This document shows positions 26,401 through 38,900 of a DNA stretch of 64,000 nt, one piece after another (the stretch's first letter is position 1; every line of letters starts with the position of its first letter). The notes beneath the pieces were generated by a model. The model did no database searches, was not told where the DNA came from, and worked only from the letters and a program-made list of their open reading frames with translations. The position numbers were made by a program, and so were the translations under genes. Origin of the DNA: Heliopora coerulea (Eukaryota; Cnidaria; Anthozoa; Scleralcyonacea; Helioporidae); the NCBI GenBank assembly GCA_030142905.1, contig JASJOG010000097.1:930001-994000 (forward strand). The letters run 5' to 3'.

Positions 26401-29400
26401 CACACCGACAAGAAACTTGATAAAACGGTCTCGAAAAATTACATTAGCAAACTACTAAGTGCACGTCCTCTTTTTACCGTCCATTTACCATCTTTAGACA
26501 ATTTAATACACTTCTTAGGCCACACGGCAATAATGAATCCTTTTAGATGCTCGAATATGTAAAACTGGTAACGCAATATTTCGTCTGAACACTTTTTCCA
26601 TGGTTGGGAATGTTTTCGAAACCAAACCAAACAAAAATTGAAGATTAAAGTCTTGTAAATGACTGGAACTGACATACAAGACCGCGAAGACTGAAATTGA
26701 CGTACAAAATTACCCTCCATGGGCGGCCATTTTGGCTTCGCTTTTTGCCCGGGCAAATGACTGGGAGTTAGCATTCCATATATGGAAATCGAGTTCACAG
26801 TCTAAACCTTGTTACTGTTTTGGCTTTTCCGCCTTTTAGAAAACCCTAGTGGCAGAATTCAAAATGTTTTTAAAATGTTGGAAATGCGTAAGAAATATAA
26901 AATTTACTGAGTGGAATCAAAACAATCTCGGGTTTTTCTCTTTTTTTTCATTTTCATTAATTACGGCCGTTCTCAGCAAAAACTTCATGGATGCCGCCAT
27001 GTTGGATTCGATGGCGTGACATGGTTGCGGCCATTGTTTCCCATTTTGCAACGAAGAAAACGTCTGCTTTCTTTGTTACAGAACAAATTCACCAAAACGT
27101 CCAGATGGTCTGCTATGTCAGCACTTACCTAAGTTATAATCTGCGAGCGTCAGGTTACTTCTACAAGAGAACAGTAATAATAATGTGTAATTTAACATAC
27201 TGTCAATCCATGAGTTATAGTACTAGTTCATAGGAAACAACACGAAATAAAACATATCCTATTCCTTACATCGTTCTTTGAATATCCTCCACCCACTTTT
27301 TCTTCATGTCCTCCGTTTTCGTAAACATTTCGAAGCAGCCCTTACCTGAAAGATTTAAAGTGTTCAAAGAGTACTCTGCTTTTAAGGCACCAAGTAACTT
27401 TGCGACGACGAAAGAATGGCGAAATTTATCATCTTTCACTCATTTCAGTGTAGGTCATGATTCATTATGATTATCAAGAACCTAACTTCCCAAACAGTCG
27501 AGTCCCTGTCACGTTTCTTGTAATTCATCACTCCCTACTTACCTTTCGGATTAACTCAGTTCTTGTGCAAAGGATTTGAAATTCATGTTATATTCTGAAA
27601 ACTCATATTTCCTGCACAGCGACACTCAACATTTGCCGCACGTTACACGTCCTCGACGACTTCAAAACATTCATTGATATCTAACTGGACTGCGAGGCCC
27701 TGTTACCACTGAGATATGAAAAGTGTTCCCAGTAAGATGAATCCATGAAACTCTAAATAAGTCCTTTAACTAATGATAACATCAGGAAGAACTAATATAA
27801 AGTAATCGAACAAGAGTTTGATATTTCACAAATATTTTGGGCAGCGTGTGTTGGGTAAAACTTTTACGGCCTACGGTTACTAAGCGACGATCCTTGCTTC
27901 CTAACGTCGCATACCGGTACTATACAACATTAGTAGAAACTTAGTCGAGTACCATTGATAAAAAACTGCATTCTGATTGGCTACGCTACTCGCTATCTAT
28001 TCGTCGATAGATGGCGATTAGCGAAAATGGCTCCCGCCTCTCGTTTTTGTGAAGTTTCTGAAGACGAAATAGAATGCTTACTTGAAAGTGCAATTCCAGA
28101 GAAGACGAAAAATGTTCTTTGCAAAGTGTGTTTCTACTAAAACAATTAGATTATTCGCTCTCGATTTCTATAAGGTGATAGTTGACTCGGGCTTAACCCT
28201 CGTCAACTACCACCTCATAGAAATCGAGAGCGAATAATCTAATTGTTAATTACTGAACTGGCACATAGATCACTCGCCTCGCCTCGCCTCACCTCACCTC
28301 ACCTCATACACCATGAGAAATCCCAAAACGTAGACCACAACACCTCCGCTCATCGTACCTCAACGCAATGCATCTCACCAACCCTAAACCACAGCAGTCC
28401 CCTTCACCTCAACACACTTTCTCTCACCTAGCCTCATCTTACCTGCCTCGGGAGAGTTACCATTCATCGTCCAACCATGAGTAAACTTAGAAAAGTAAAG
28501 TAAAAAGCAATTACGTTTCACATCGGCATTTAATTGCGTCACATATCCCTGACGGCTCTTCCCAAAATTAAGTACACACCACGTCTTTTCGTAGCTTCAA
28601 ATTGTTGTGAAATCACACCCACGTCCCATCAATGGAAGAAGAAAGGCGTGGATATCAGAGGTTCCCGACCTTCTCCAAACCATCTCCCCAAGAGTTCCAA
28701 AGTTCCCACTGAACCCCAATTATTTCTACTTTAGTGCTTTAATATCAAGTGAATACCTTCGCAACGTATAAAATAAAAGGTTCGAACGACAGAGGGATCA
28801 ATCAGAGTATAAGAACGTTTCCCATCTTGTAACATTTATAATCAGGTAACTATTAACAACCAAATTTAGGCGTCCCCGTGAAGTACATTTTATAGCTTTG
28901 TTGTCGCTAACATTTCAAACCACACTTTAGGGAGTCCAGGGTTACAGTAGGAAATTTTACAGTTTCGAGGGCAAGTGAATTCAAGCGAGTAAGTTATGCT
29001 TTCGTCAGCCATTTTCCTGACCAGAGCTTTTAGCACCAATGGCTTTAAAAATGACGATTTTTTTCTGAACACATCGCTGTCACTTTTTTGGAAGTATTGT
29101 TTCAAGTAACACTTTATTCCTTAGGTACCATTTCACCAAGCCACAATTTTTATCTTCACTATTTAGAACATTCAAAGTATGGTGAGCTTCTTACCTTTCC
29201 TCTACCAGGATTAACTACAGATTCACTGACATTATAATGGTCTAAATGGAGAGTTTCTTTGTGGTAATACTGATCACCCTTAATGATCAAAAAATACGAA
29301 AAAGACAGTCATTACACTTCACTATACTACAGTCAAGTTTAGTTCATTTCCCTTTACGAATCCATGTATGCTTTCAATATAAAGGAATCTTTGGAACACG

Positions 29401-29587
29401 TACGTATACAGGTAGTCAAGTATGAACTAAAGAAAACATTCCCGCTGGTAGGTAGCTAGGTAACTAGCCAACTACCAAGCTAGACTTACAGGCAGGTAGG
29501 TAGGTATCTAGGTAGGTAAGTAGATAGGTAGGTAGGCAGGTAGGCAGTTAGTTAACTAAGTTAGTTAGTTAGTTAGTTAGTTAACTA

Positions 29588-29660
<73 letters not shown>

Positions 29661-29685
29661 ACTAAGTTAGTTAGTTAGTTAACTA

Positions 29686-29735
<50 letters not shown>

Positions 29736-29780
29736 CTAGTTAGCTAGCTAGCTAGTTAGTTAGCTAGCTAGTTAGCTAGC

Positions 29781-29866
<86 letters not shown>

Positions 29867-29870
29867 ACTA

Positions 29871-29951
<81 letters not shown>

Positions 29952-32900
29952 ACTAAGTTAGTTAGTTAACTAAGTTAGTTAGTTAACTAAGTTACTTAGT
30001 TAGTTAGTTAACTTAGTTAAGTTAGTTGAGGTAGTTGAGTTAGTTGAGGTAGTTGAGTTAGTTGAGGTAGTTGAGGTAGTTGAGTTAGTTGAGTTAGTTG
30101 AGTTAGTTGAGTTAGTTGAGGTAGTTGAGGCAGTTGAGGTAGTTGAGGTAGTTGAGGTAGTTGAGGTAGTTGAGGTAGTTGAGGTAGTTGAGTTAGTTGA
30201 GGTAGTTGAGTTAGTTGAGTTAGTTGAGTTAGTTGAGGTAGTTGAGTTAGTTGAGTTATTTAAGTTAGTTGAGTTAGTTGAATTAGTTGAGTTAGTGAGT
30301 TAGTTAGTTAGTTCGTTCGTTTATACGTTCATTCGTTCGTTCATTCGTTCGTTCGTTCGTTCGTTCGTTCATTCGCTCGCTCGGTAGGTAGGTAGGTAGG
30401 TAGGTAGGTAGGTAGGTAGGTAGGTAGGTAGGTAGGTAGGTAGGTAGGTAGGTAGGTAAGTAGGTAGCGAAGTAGGTAGCGACGTGGGTAGCGAGGTAGG
30501 TAGCAAGGTAGGTACGTAGGTCGGTCGGTAGGTAGGTAGGCAGGCAGGCAGGCAGGCAGGCAGGCGAAAAAGCAGGTGGGCAGTAGGCAGACAGATACGC
30601 AGACAGTTAGGTTATCTAAGAACAATCCCAATTTTATTACCAACATTCACACGTTGTGAGCAAGCTGTTTATACTTACCCGCACTTTGCACATCAAAAGT
30701 ACTCGATCAAATAAAAAAGCGTATCTAGAACAAACAAAATGAAAGAAACAGACAAACTGTATAATTTCTCGGAGGGATGGGCACAGCATGTTTCGTCAGA
30801 TGCAAATTTGACATATCAGGCTTTTTCTTAGCTCCATTTCTCTTTCTCTTTCCCTCTCTCTTGACATAATAAGAAAATGTTTTTCCCATTTAAACACAAT
30901 ATGTTCTGTTCTTTAATTTAATACAGAGTCAAAGCCCCATAGGGAACAGTTTTACCGGATGAAGTTACACAACATAAAGGGGTTACAGTGACGTTACAAG
31001 GGACGACCACGTTTAACGCAATAATGAACAATTTTTATTTAAACTTTGTTCCTGCAATACGTTCTCAAAAAATTGTAGTTAAAAGTCGTGCCGCGTAACA
31101 TCATCTTTGTTGTTGCGAGCGAGGATCCAGGCGGGAATCTCAATTTCAAAACAAATATTAATGCCCAGCAAAGTACACGCAATGAGGCCATGATTTGTAA
31201 AAGAAATAAGTTTATTAACAGGACTAACGTTTCGTTGCGTCTCGCAACATCATCAGAGTATGAATAAATTAAACGGGTATTGTATTTACAAGGTTAGAGG
31301 TATAAAGTAGGTGTTATACAATACCCGTTTAATTTATTCATACTCTGATGATGTTGCGAGACGCAACGAAACGTAGTCCTGTTAATAAACTTATTTCTTT
31401 TACAAATCATGACCTTATTGCGTGTACTTTGCTGGGCATTAATCTTTGTTGTTGTTATCGTTATGATTAATATTTTCAAGAAACGCTCTTTTTGAAAAAA
31501 CTCAAAACGTTCCAAAAACTTTCTCAGGTGACCATATGAAGGGACCGTAAGTATGGCCAATTAGATCATTTCTCCTTTCCCCTAACTGACAACACGAATG
31601 ACAATATCAACTCCATCCGTATGTACCTTTTCTTGAGTGCCCGTTCTTCGTTAATTTTTATTGTCTCCATCCTTGAGCAACAAACCATCTGTCTTTTTTG
31701 TCCTATCACCATCATTATTATCATCACTGTCACAATCCCTATCACAACCACTATCACTAAAATTAATAGTACAACCACCATTACTAATACCACTATACCT
31801 ACTGATATCACCACCACTATCACTAGCACTACCACCATCACATTCTTCACCGTCACCATCACTATCACAACCACTATTACTAAGACTACTACTACAGCTA
31901 CCATTACTACTACCACTACACCTACTATTATCACCACCACTATCACTAACACTATTACCATCACAATCCTCACTGTCACTATCACTATCACAACCATTAT
32001 CACTGTGACTAAAACTTCTACCACACTAGTCATTTCTCTTTTCCTCTCATTGACAACGCGAATGACAATTCTAGCTCCAACCATATATACCTTTTCTTGA
32101 GCGCCCGTTCTTCGTTAATTTTTATCTGAATATCTCCATCCTTGACCAACAGGCCAAAGCTCAATAAATCCGGCAGTAAGTCTTCTTTGTCCTATGTAAC
32201 CCAGAAACACGACGTTGGATGATGAAGAAATCAAATGTCCGATTTCACAATGCGCGGGAAACTGGTACTAACGGATAGTTTTGAATAGAAGTCAAACAAT
32301 TGTCGTGTTAAATAAGACACGACATTGGTCTTAAGGGCTGTTTACACGTGCGATTTTCTGCTTTGCGATTGACATCTTGGAATATGTATTTAATTGATGA
32401 GTGTGTCGAGGACAAACTACAGCCAATCAGAAGCGGATATTTTGCTTCAGAGACTGTCACGAGTTTATTATATACACAAGGGTGACAACCGTAACGTGCA
32501 AAACCGCACGTGTAAACGGCCCTTTACGTCTCCAAATTCTTTCCATCGGTTTTCCATGTTTAGATCCATAAAGAGTACAAGTTCGAGTACGGATTTGCAA
32601 CCATACAAACTTTTGAGCAATCTCGCGCAAAAAGCGTGTCCACAACGCATTCGAGCGCTGCAACTTAACGTTCAGGACAAGTGCTTTTTTTTCTGGAGGA
32701 AATTTTTTTTCTCCACTTTCCGGAGCAAATGTTGAACAAAATGTTTCACTACATGGGGTTGGGGATGTACGTGATTTCTAACGTGACTTCTTAATTACCA
32801 GGCCGTTCTATTGCCCACGACAATTAGTCTAACATTCACACTGCGTGAGTGATTTTTAGACGATTTCATGGCATTTTTAGTGTATAAAACAAGAACTTTA

Positions 32901-35900
32901 ATCTTTTTTTTGCCTCGCTTTCTTCGACAAGCACCAGCACACAGACGTAGTTCTTTATTCATGTTTGTTTGCAGAATCGCAGTCTTAACCGCACTCACGA
33001 CTTAAAGGTCAACCTAGGTTACGTCACGAGGGCAACGTCAGCCCATTGAACTCTAAAAAGACTGGAACGATACCTGCTGACGGAATTTTGAAGCCAACAT
33101 GGAGGGTGACATGTAGGTCAATTTGCAGGTAATCCCAGTCCCCTACGCGATAAAACACGCAATGTATTGCGAAAAACGTAACCTCAATTTTGGAATTTTT
33201 GACAAATTTCTTTTTTATCCTTCATAAGTAGAGGACAATGTCGGTAGGACCGCATGTTTGTCAGAATTAACTATAATTGAAAAGTAAAGGCTCAATACAA
33301 TTTTTTCACATGAGTGTATTTGACCTACTTGGCTGCCCCATGTTGGCTTCATTCAATCGTGAGGCCTGGTACGAGGTTTCGTCCCAGTCCTTTTAGAGTT
33401 CAATGGGTCAACCCAGGTTACCTCGCGGGGGAACTCGGTCTCGTATACCTGCTGAATCCAAACCTTATTATCTCTCTCTGGTCCGAGACGTCTCCTATTG
33501 ACGAGTTAAGCCTGGTTCTCACTTGTAGCAAATTTAATACTTAAGGATTTAAGCATTAAGGATGAGAAATGTTACGTCTTAAATCAGCGATATTCTCACT
33601 GCCTTACTGAGTACCGTGGATAAAAACTAAAATGCTTTTTGAGCACGCGCAAATCGCGAGGCAGAAATGTAAGGAAAAAAAAATATGGAGACAAGATGGC
33701 GATTGATGAAACAGAAGTGTTGGCCCCGATGCTTTTGCGTCGAAAGTGTATAAAATACTGTACGACAAAATCCTCACTGAGTAAAACCCTTAAATTCGTG
33801 ACTTTGCACTTAAGCTTTGAGGCTTAAGAAATTAAAATTTAATTGCTTAAATGTCAAATCTTAAAACATAAATACGCCCTTAAGTCCTAAATTTTTGTTG
33901 TTCTCACTTGTGTTTAAGATTCAATACTTAGTGCTTAAAGCTCTTAAAACCATATTCCTTGCCGTAAAACTCTGGTGAGAACCAGGCTTTAAATCATCTG
34001 GCGTTAACCAGACTGCAATACCAAGTCGTTTTCGGACCGAGAAGAACTGAGATAGTCTTAAATCTTTGCAGTCCGAAACGTCTCCGCTCGACAACCAAAA
34101 TCATCTGGTGTTAGCTAGGGTAAAACAACAGGAAAGTCGATTCGGACGCAAAAGAGTTAATAAGGATGACACCGAAACAGTACAGAGGTATGTCAATGCA
34201 ATTACCCTCCGTCAGTTGTGCTCTCAAAGAATTTTGTTGCATGTGGAATAGGATCCATGCACAAATGCTCTTAATGGAAAATGGAAGATCATTGTCATAA
34301 CTGATTCGAGGGAAATCTTGATCCAATTATCCTCTTCCGCTGGTGAAGACGCGATTAGTCGAGAGAGACGCGATTAGTTGAGATCAGGCAACCGTGTGGA
34401 GACTGGGACTGGAAAATTAAGTATTTAATTTACCTAACATCTTCTCACCTTAGAGTCAGGATAATCCTGAAATGTCAATGGTCCTCAGATTCAGAATTAT
34501 CCTGAATGTTAGGGTTATGGTTAGGGTTGGGTTAGGGTTGGGTTAGGGTTAGGATTAGGATTTGGATTAGGGTTAGGATTTTGACGCTTTAACCTAAACC
34601 CCAACGATTTTTTCCAAAAAGTTATCAGGTAAATAAAATACTTAATTTTCCAGTCCCAGTCTCCACACGGTTGGTTACCTGGTCTCAGTGGTTAAGTTGT
34701 AGTGCCGACCGGAACGACGACACACACCGATCACCGATTGGCAATCTGTGCAAAACCAAACTCGTTGATTGGTCATCGCTCTGCTCCCTCGTGTGCATCA
34801 ATGTATCATGAAAGACTTCGGTAGAAAATGTCTAGAACAATATGAACAAGCGCAGGAAAGGCATTCAAAACATTTTCAAGAAGCTACCGAAACGTTAAGC
34901 ATTTTGCCTTCCTGTTTCGAAACCTCAAAAAAATACCTAGAAATGAATACTTGGTTAAGATAAAAAATAAAAGCAACAAAGTTGTGGTACTCACCCGAAT
35001 TAAACTGTCAAATAAAAAAAAAAAATACACAATAATTAATTCGAGCAGTTTGGTACGATGGACAACACATAATAGGGATAAATTTATAGAGGAAAATGTA
35101 GAAGAGTAAGCAAATGAAGAGTGAGGAAAAGAACAAGGACAAAGTCAGGTCGGTAGGCGAGGGCAGTAAAGAGAAGAGAAGAGGAGAGGAGGGGAGAGGG
35201 TAGGGTAAAAGGGAGGTGAGGGAAAGTGGGAGGAGAGATAAGGGGAGAGGGGGAAGCGAGGAGACCAGAAAGTGGAGGGGAAGGGCAGTTGGAACAAAGT
35301 CGGAGGGGCAAAAACGTTAAAGGCCAAACAAGAGCAAGGCAAAGGAAAGGACATAATGTGGGGTAATGGTAAATAATAGCTTTATTGGCATGACCTTATA
35401 CATTAGGCATTGCTAAAGCTTACAATTGTTAAAAAGAGAGAAAAATAGTTATCCTAATTACATCATTAAACTAATTACAGTATCAATATGAATAAAATAT
35501 ACGATGGGGGAGAGGGTAGGGTAGGAGAGGAGAGGAGAGGAGAGGAGAGGGAAAGAGGAGACAGGTAAGGGGAGGGGGAAGAGAGGAGACCAGAGATTGG
35601 AGGGGAAGGGCAGTTGGAACAAAGTTGGAGGGGTGAAAACATTAAAGGCTAAACAAGAGCAAGATAAGGCAAAGGTAAGGACGTGATAAAGGGAGAGGGG
35701 AGGGGAGAATAGGAGAGTTAGAAAGAGGAGAAGAGAGGTAAGGGGACGGGGGATAAGCGAGGAGACCAGAGAGTAGAGGGGAAGGGCAGGGAGAACAAAG
35801 TTGGAGAAGGGCGAAAACGTTAAAGGCCAAACAAGAGCAAGGGAAGGCAAAGGAAAGGACATGATGAAAAACAATGAAAGGAAAGGATAAGCAAAAAAAG

Positions 35901-38900
35901 GCTAGGGTACGAATACAAAGAAAACGAGAAAGAACAGCATCAAACGTGTTGCCTGAAAAATTGAAGAAAACCTAGCCAAGACAAGATATCTTCCATATAA
36001 TCACCAGGCGGGAATCCTAGTCGTGTAATAAATATCAGAGCCCAGCATATAACATGAACGATATGCATTTTAAATTGAGAAAAAACAAGTAAATTTCATA
36101 AAAGTTTATTAGATCTAACGTTTCGTTGCAAAGCTTGCAACACCTTCAGAGATTAAATGACATTTAATCTCGTTAGATCTATTAAACTATTATGAAATTT
36201 ACTTGTTTCTCAATTTAAAATGCGTATCCTTCGTGTTATATGCTGGGCTCTTACATTTATTACACGACTAGCCAAAACAACAGTATGCGGTCGAGTAGTG
36301 TGGATGGAGTGCGGTGGGGTGTAGCAGGTTGGGATGGAGTGAGGTAGCAAGGTATGGTGTGGAATGGACAGTCAAAGGGCGAGGCAAGGTAAGGCAATGC
36401 ATGGCAAGGTAAGGCAAGGCAAGGTTAAGCAAAGCAAAGCAAGACGAGACCACAATATGTGATATGATCAAAAGAAGGAAAAATAATTAGCCACACTGTA
36501 CTGGTTCCTTTCCTGGCTTTAAAGTATTCGAAAAATCAGGGGAAGTAAACTTACGATCCTTGTATTTGGTTCACTGTGTTCGTACTTTCATCATCTCGTT
36601 TCACAGCATTGATATAATGAGCCACATCCTATCAAGAGGGTAATAGTTAATGAGCAGTGGTACACACGGTACACAGTGGTACACAGTACATGGTACACAT
36701 GAATGCCACCAAAGAACCACTCACACCACAATACTCATTTGGTACTTACCTGCATGGCTTGCAATGCCTTTTCCAGACTGGCTTTTTCACTGTTGTATGA
36801 TTTGGAATGTTTGATAAGCTCCTAGAATAGATATTCACCATACCACGTCGTCAGAACGCCTATCAAGACGCGGATTCACACAAAGACATACAAGACTGCT
36901 GAAGCATCAGCGTTATTAATAGTTTACAGCTTATTTCTATATCGAGTTTTCACCCGATGTCCAGAAAAATTGCCGTGATGGGAAGGTACCCGGTCTGCAG
37001 TGGTGCCCAGACCGTCCGCCACGGACCGCACACGGCAGGAGCTGGGACCACAATAGACGAGGCAAAATGGCACGTCCAAGGACCTATAATCCGTCCTCCT
37101 CTAAAGCGGCTTAAACGCCAAATTCGTAACTTTCAAGAATAATTTATTAAGGAACAGAGACTAACGTTTCGTTGCTGCACGCAACATCATCAGAATGAGA
37201 CAATAGGTGGGGTTACATCAATTATGTAGCGGACTAACTAGGATTATATTACAATCAGTTTAATGATTTGAACCAAGATCAGTTTAATGGTTTAAAATAC
37301 AACATATTCCGAAGAGGAACATCTTGAAAACTCAGAAATATTACTGATTCAACTTTCGTCTTGATTTTGACTCGTATTCTGAGTTTTCAAGATGTTCCTA
37401 TTCGGAATATGTTTTATCTTGTATTTTTTCAAATTGTCGGCTGGCTCTGGCTTAATGGTTTAAACCAACATTAAATCGCAGACCACATTATCATATACAA
37501 CAAAATAAAACGGAATACAATAACAAGCAAAGCATAAAAACGGATCGCTGGATAGTGGCTGGGGGAAAGTAAATTTCCGTTTTTGAGCCACTCTCCTTAC
37601 AAACAGTCGCTCAAGACAAGAAATGGTTTGCCGTGTGTACAGCGCTAATTTAAGTAAAAATAGCCAACGATTATGGGGGCTACAGTCTCGAAGGAACAAT
37701 GCAGGAAAGAAAACTTGCGGGTATGCGGAATTACTTGTTACGATCTCAAACCTCTTAGGATGATCTGCTATCTTGAAACTTTTATTTTATTTTACTTTAC
37801 TTTACTTTATTTTATTTATTTTTTATTTTATCACGTTTTGCCACGGGTTTAAGGAAGTAAGTTGCACAAGATGATGTTTGAAGGAAAATGGTAAGATATG
37901 TGCATCTCCAGAGTGACACTAATCATCACAGTGTTTATTTACAAGTTACGTGTCGCTGATGGAGGGACTAGATGAATAAATGTGGTAGGGTAGCTGCACA
38001 AGCATGCGCCAATTACTGACGTCCCAAGGTTAAGGAAAATGTAAGAATAAATTGAATCTAAAAAAATGATATATCATGATAAGGACACAGACATAACGGA
38101 TAAAGTCACATTAGCCAAACTCAAAACGTCATTCATCGGTTACAGCAACGGATAGCATTGGTAAGACCCTGAGTTGTATTGTATTTCAGGCAAATCGATT
38201 TCCAGGATCTAGGGTCTTCAGGATTGTACAGATGAATTACATTGTAGCAGAAACCCTCGTATCGTAAATTAAAATCAAACAATTTCCCAAAAATAACACA
38301 CTTCCATAAATTGCATGTAACCGGGTTTTTTTTCCCCTGTGCTTTTAAACTGGGGGCTTATTAGAGAGAGTGGGGTGCTAAAAAGAAGCTGGGGACTAAA
38401 CAGAGGAAATGCGGTAAGCTAACTTTATTGGAAGTTCGGTCTTTCGAAGGTATTGAATGGCAGTCGGTGTAACATTTATCCTTGTAATGGACGGTTCCCG
38501 TTATAACGTCAACCGAAGAGAACTACCAGAACACTTTGCGGTGTTTCCATTTTCATGCGAATATTGAATTCTCAAAGTGAATGGAAAGACAATTGCTTCG
38601 ATTAACACTACAGACAAGATTTCGAAAGCCATTCTGGTAGTTGTATTCAGCAGATGTGTAAGGGAACCAGCCATTCCTCTTCACGTGATCAACTAGATGA
38701 TATCAACTGTAAATACCAACATTACATGAAGGAAGTCGTCTTGAGCACGTCATGTTGTCTTTGGTTATCCACTGACCTCGTTTCCAACTTTCCTATTTCC
38801 GATCCACTCGACCGTGCCTAACTTCACACCACCTCCCTCGATCCTATTGTGTTTCAGGCCGCCCTAATGTTCCTCAACAGTTCTACTCACCCGCAGCAAG

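Noticed and set aside
30341..30646. Frame with repeated YLPT and NERT units
   Set aside because: Direct translation of TAGG and GTTC tetranucleotide repeats.
31566..32084. Val/Ile/Met-rich and Thr/Ile-rich frames of up to 172 codons
   Set aside because: Microsatellite translation. The only real coding homology is the exon-15 end and its dead copy at the borders.
32840..32993. A 51-codon minus-strand frame ([20 protein letters not shown]) first taken as the PH-domain exon
   Set aside because: Phase would allow it, but exons 14, 15 and 16 give a much better PH alignment with stronger splice sites and leave no room for it.
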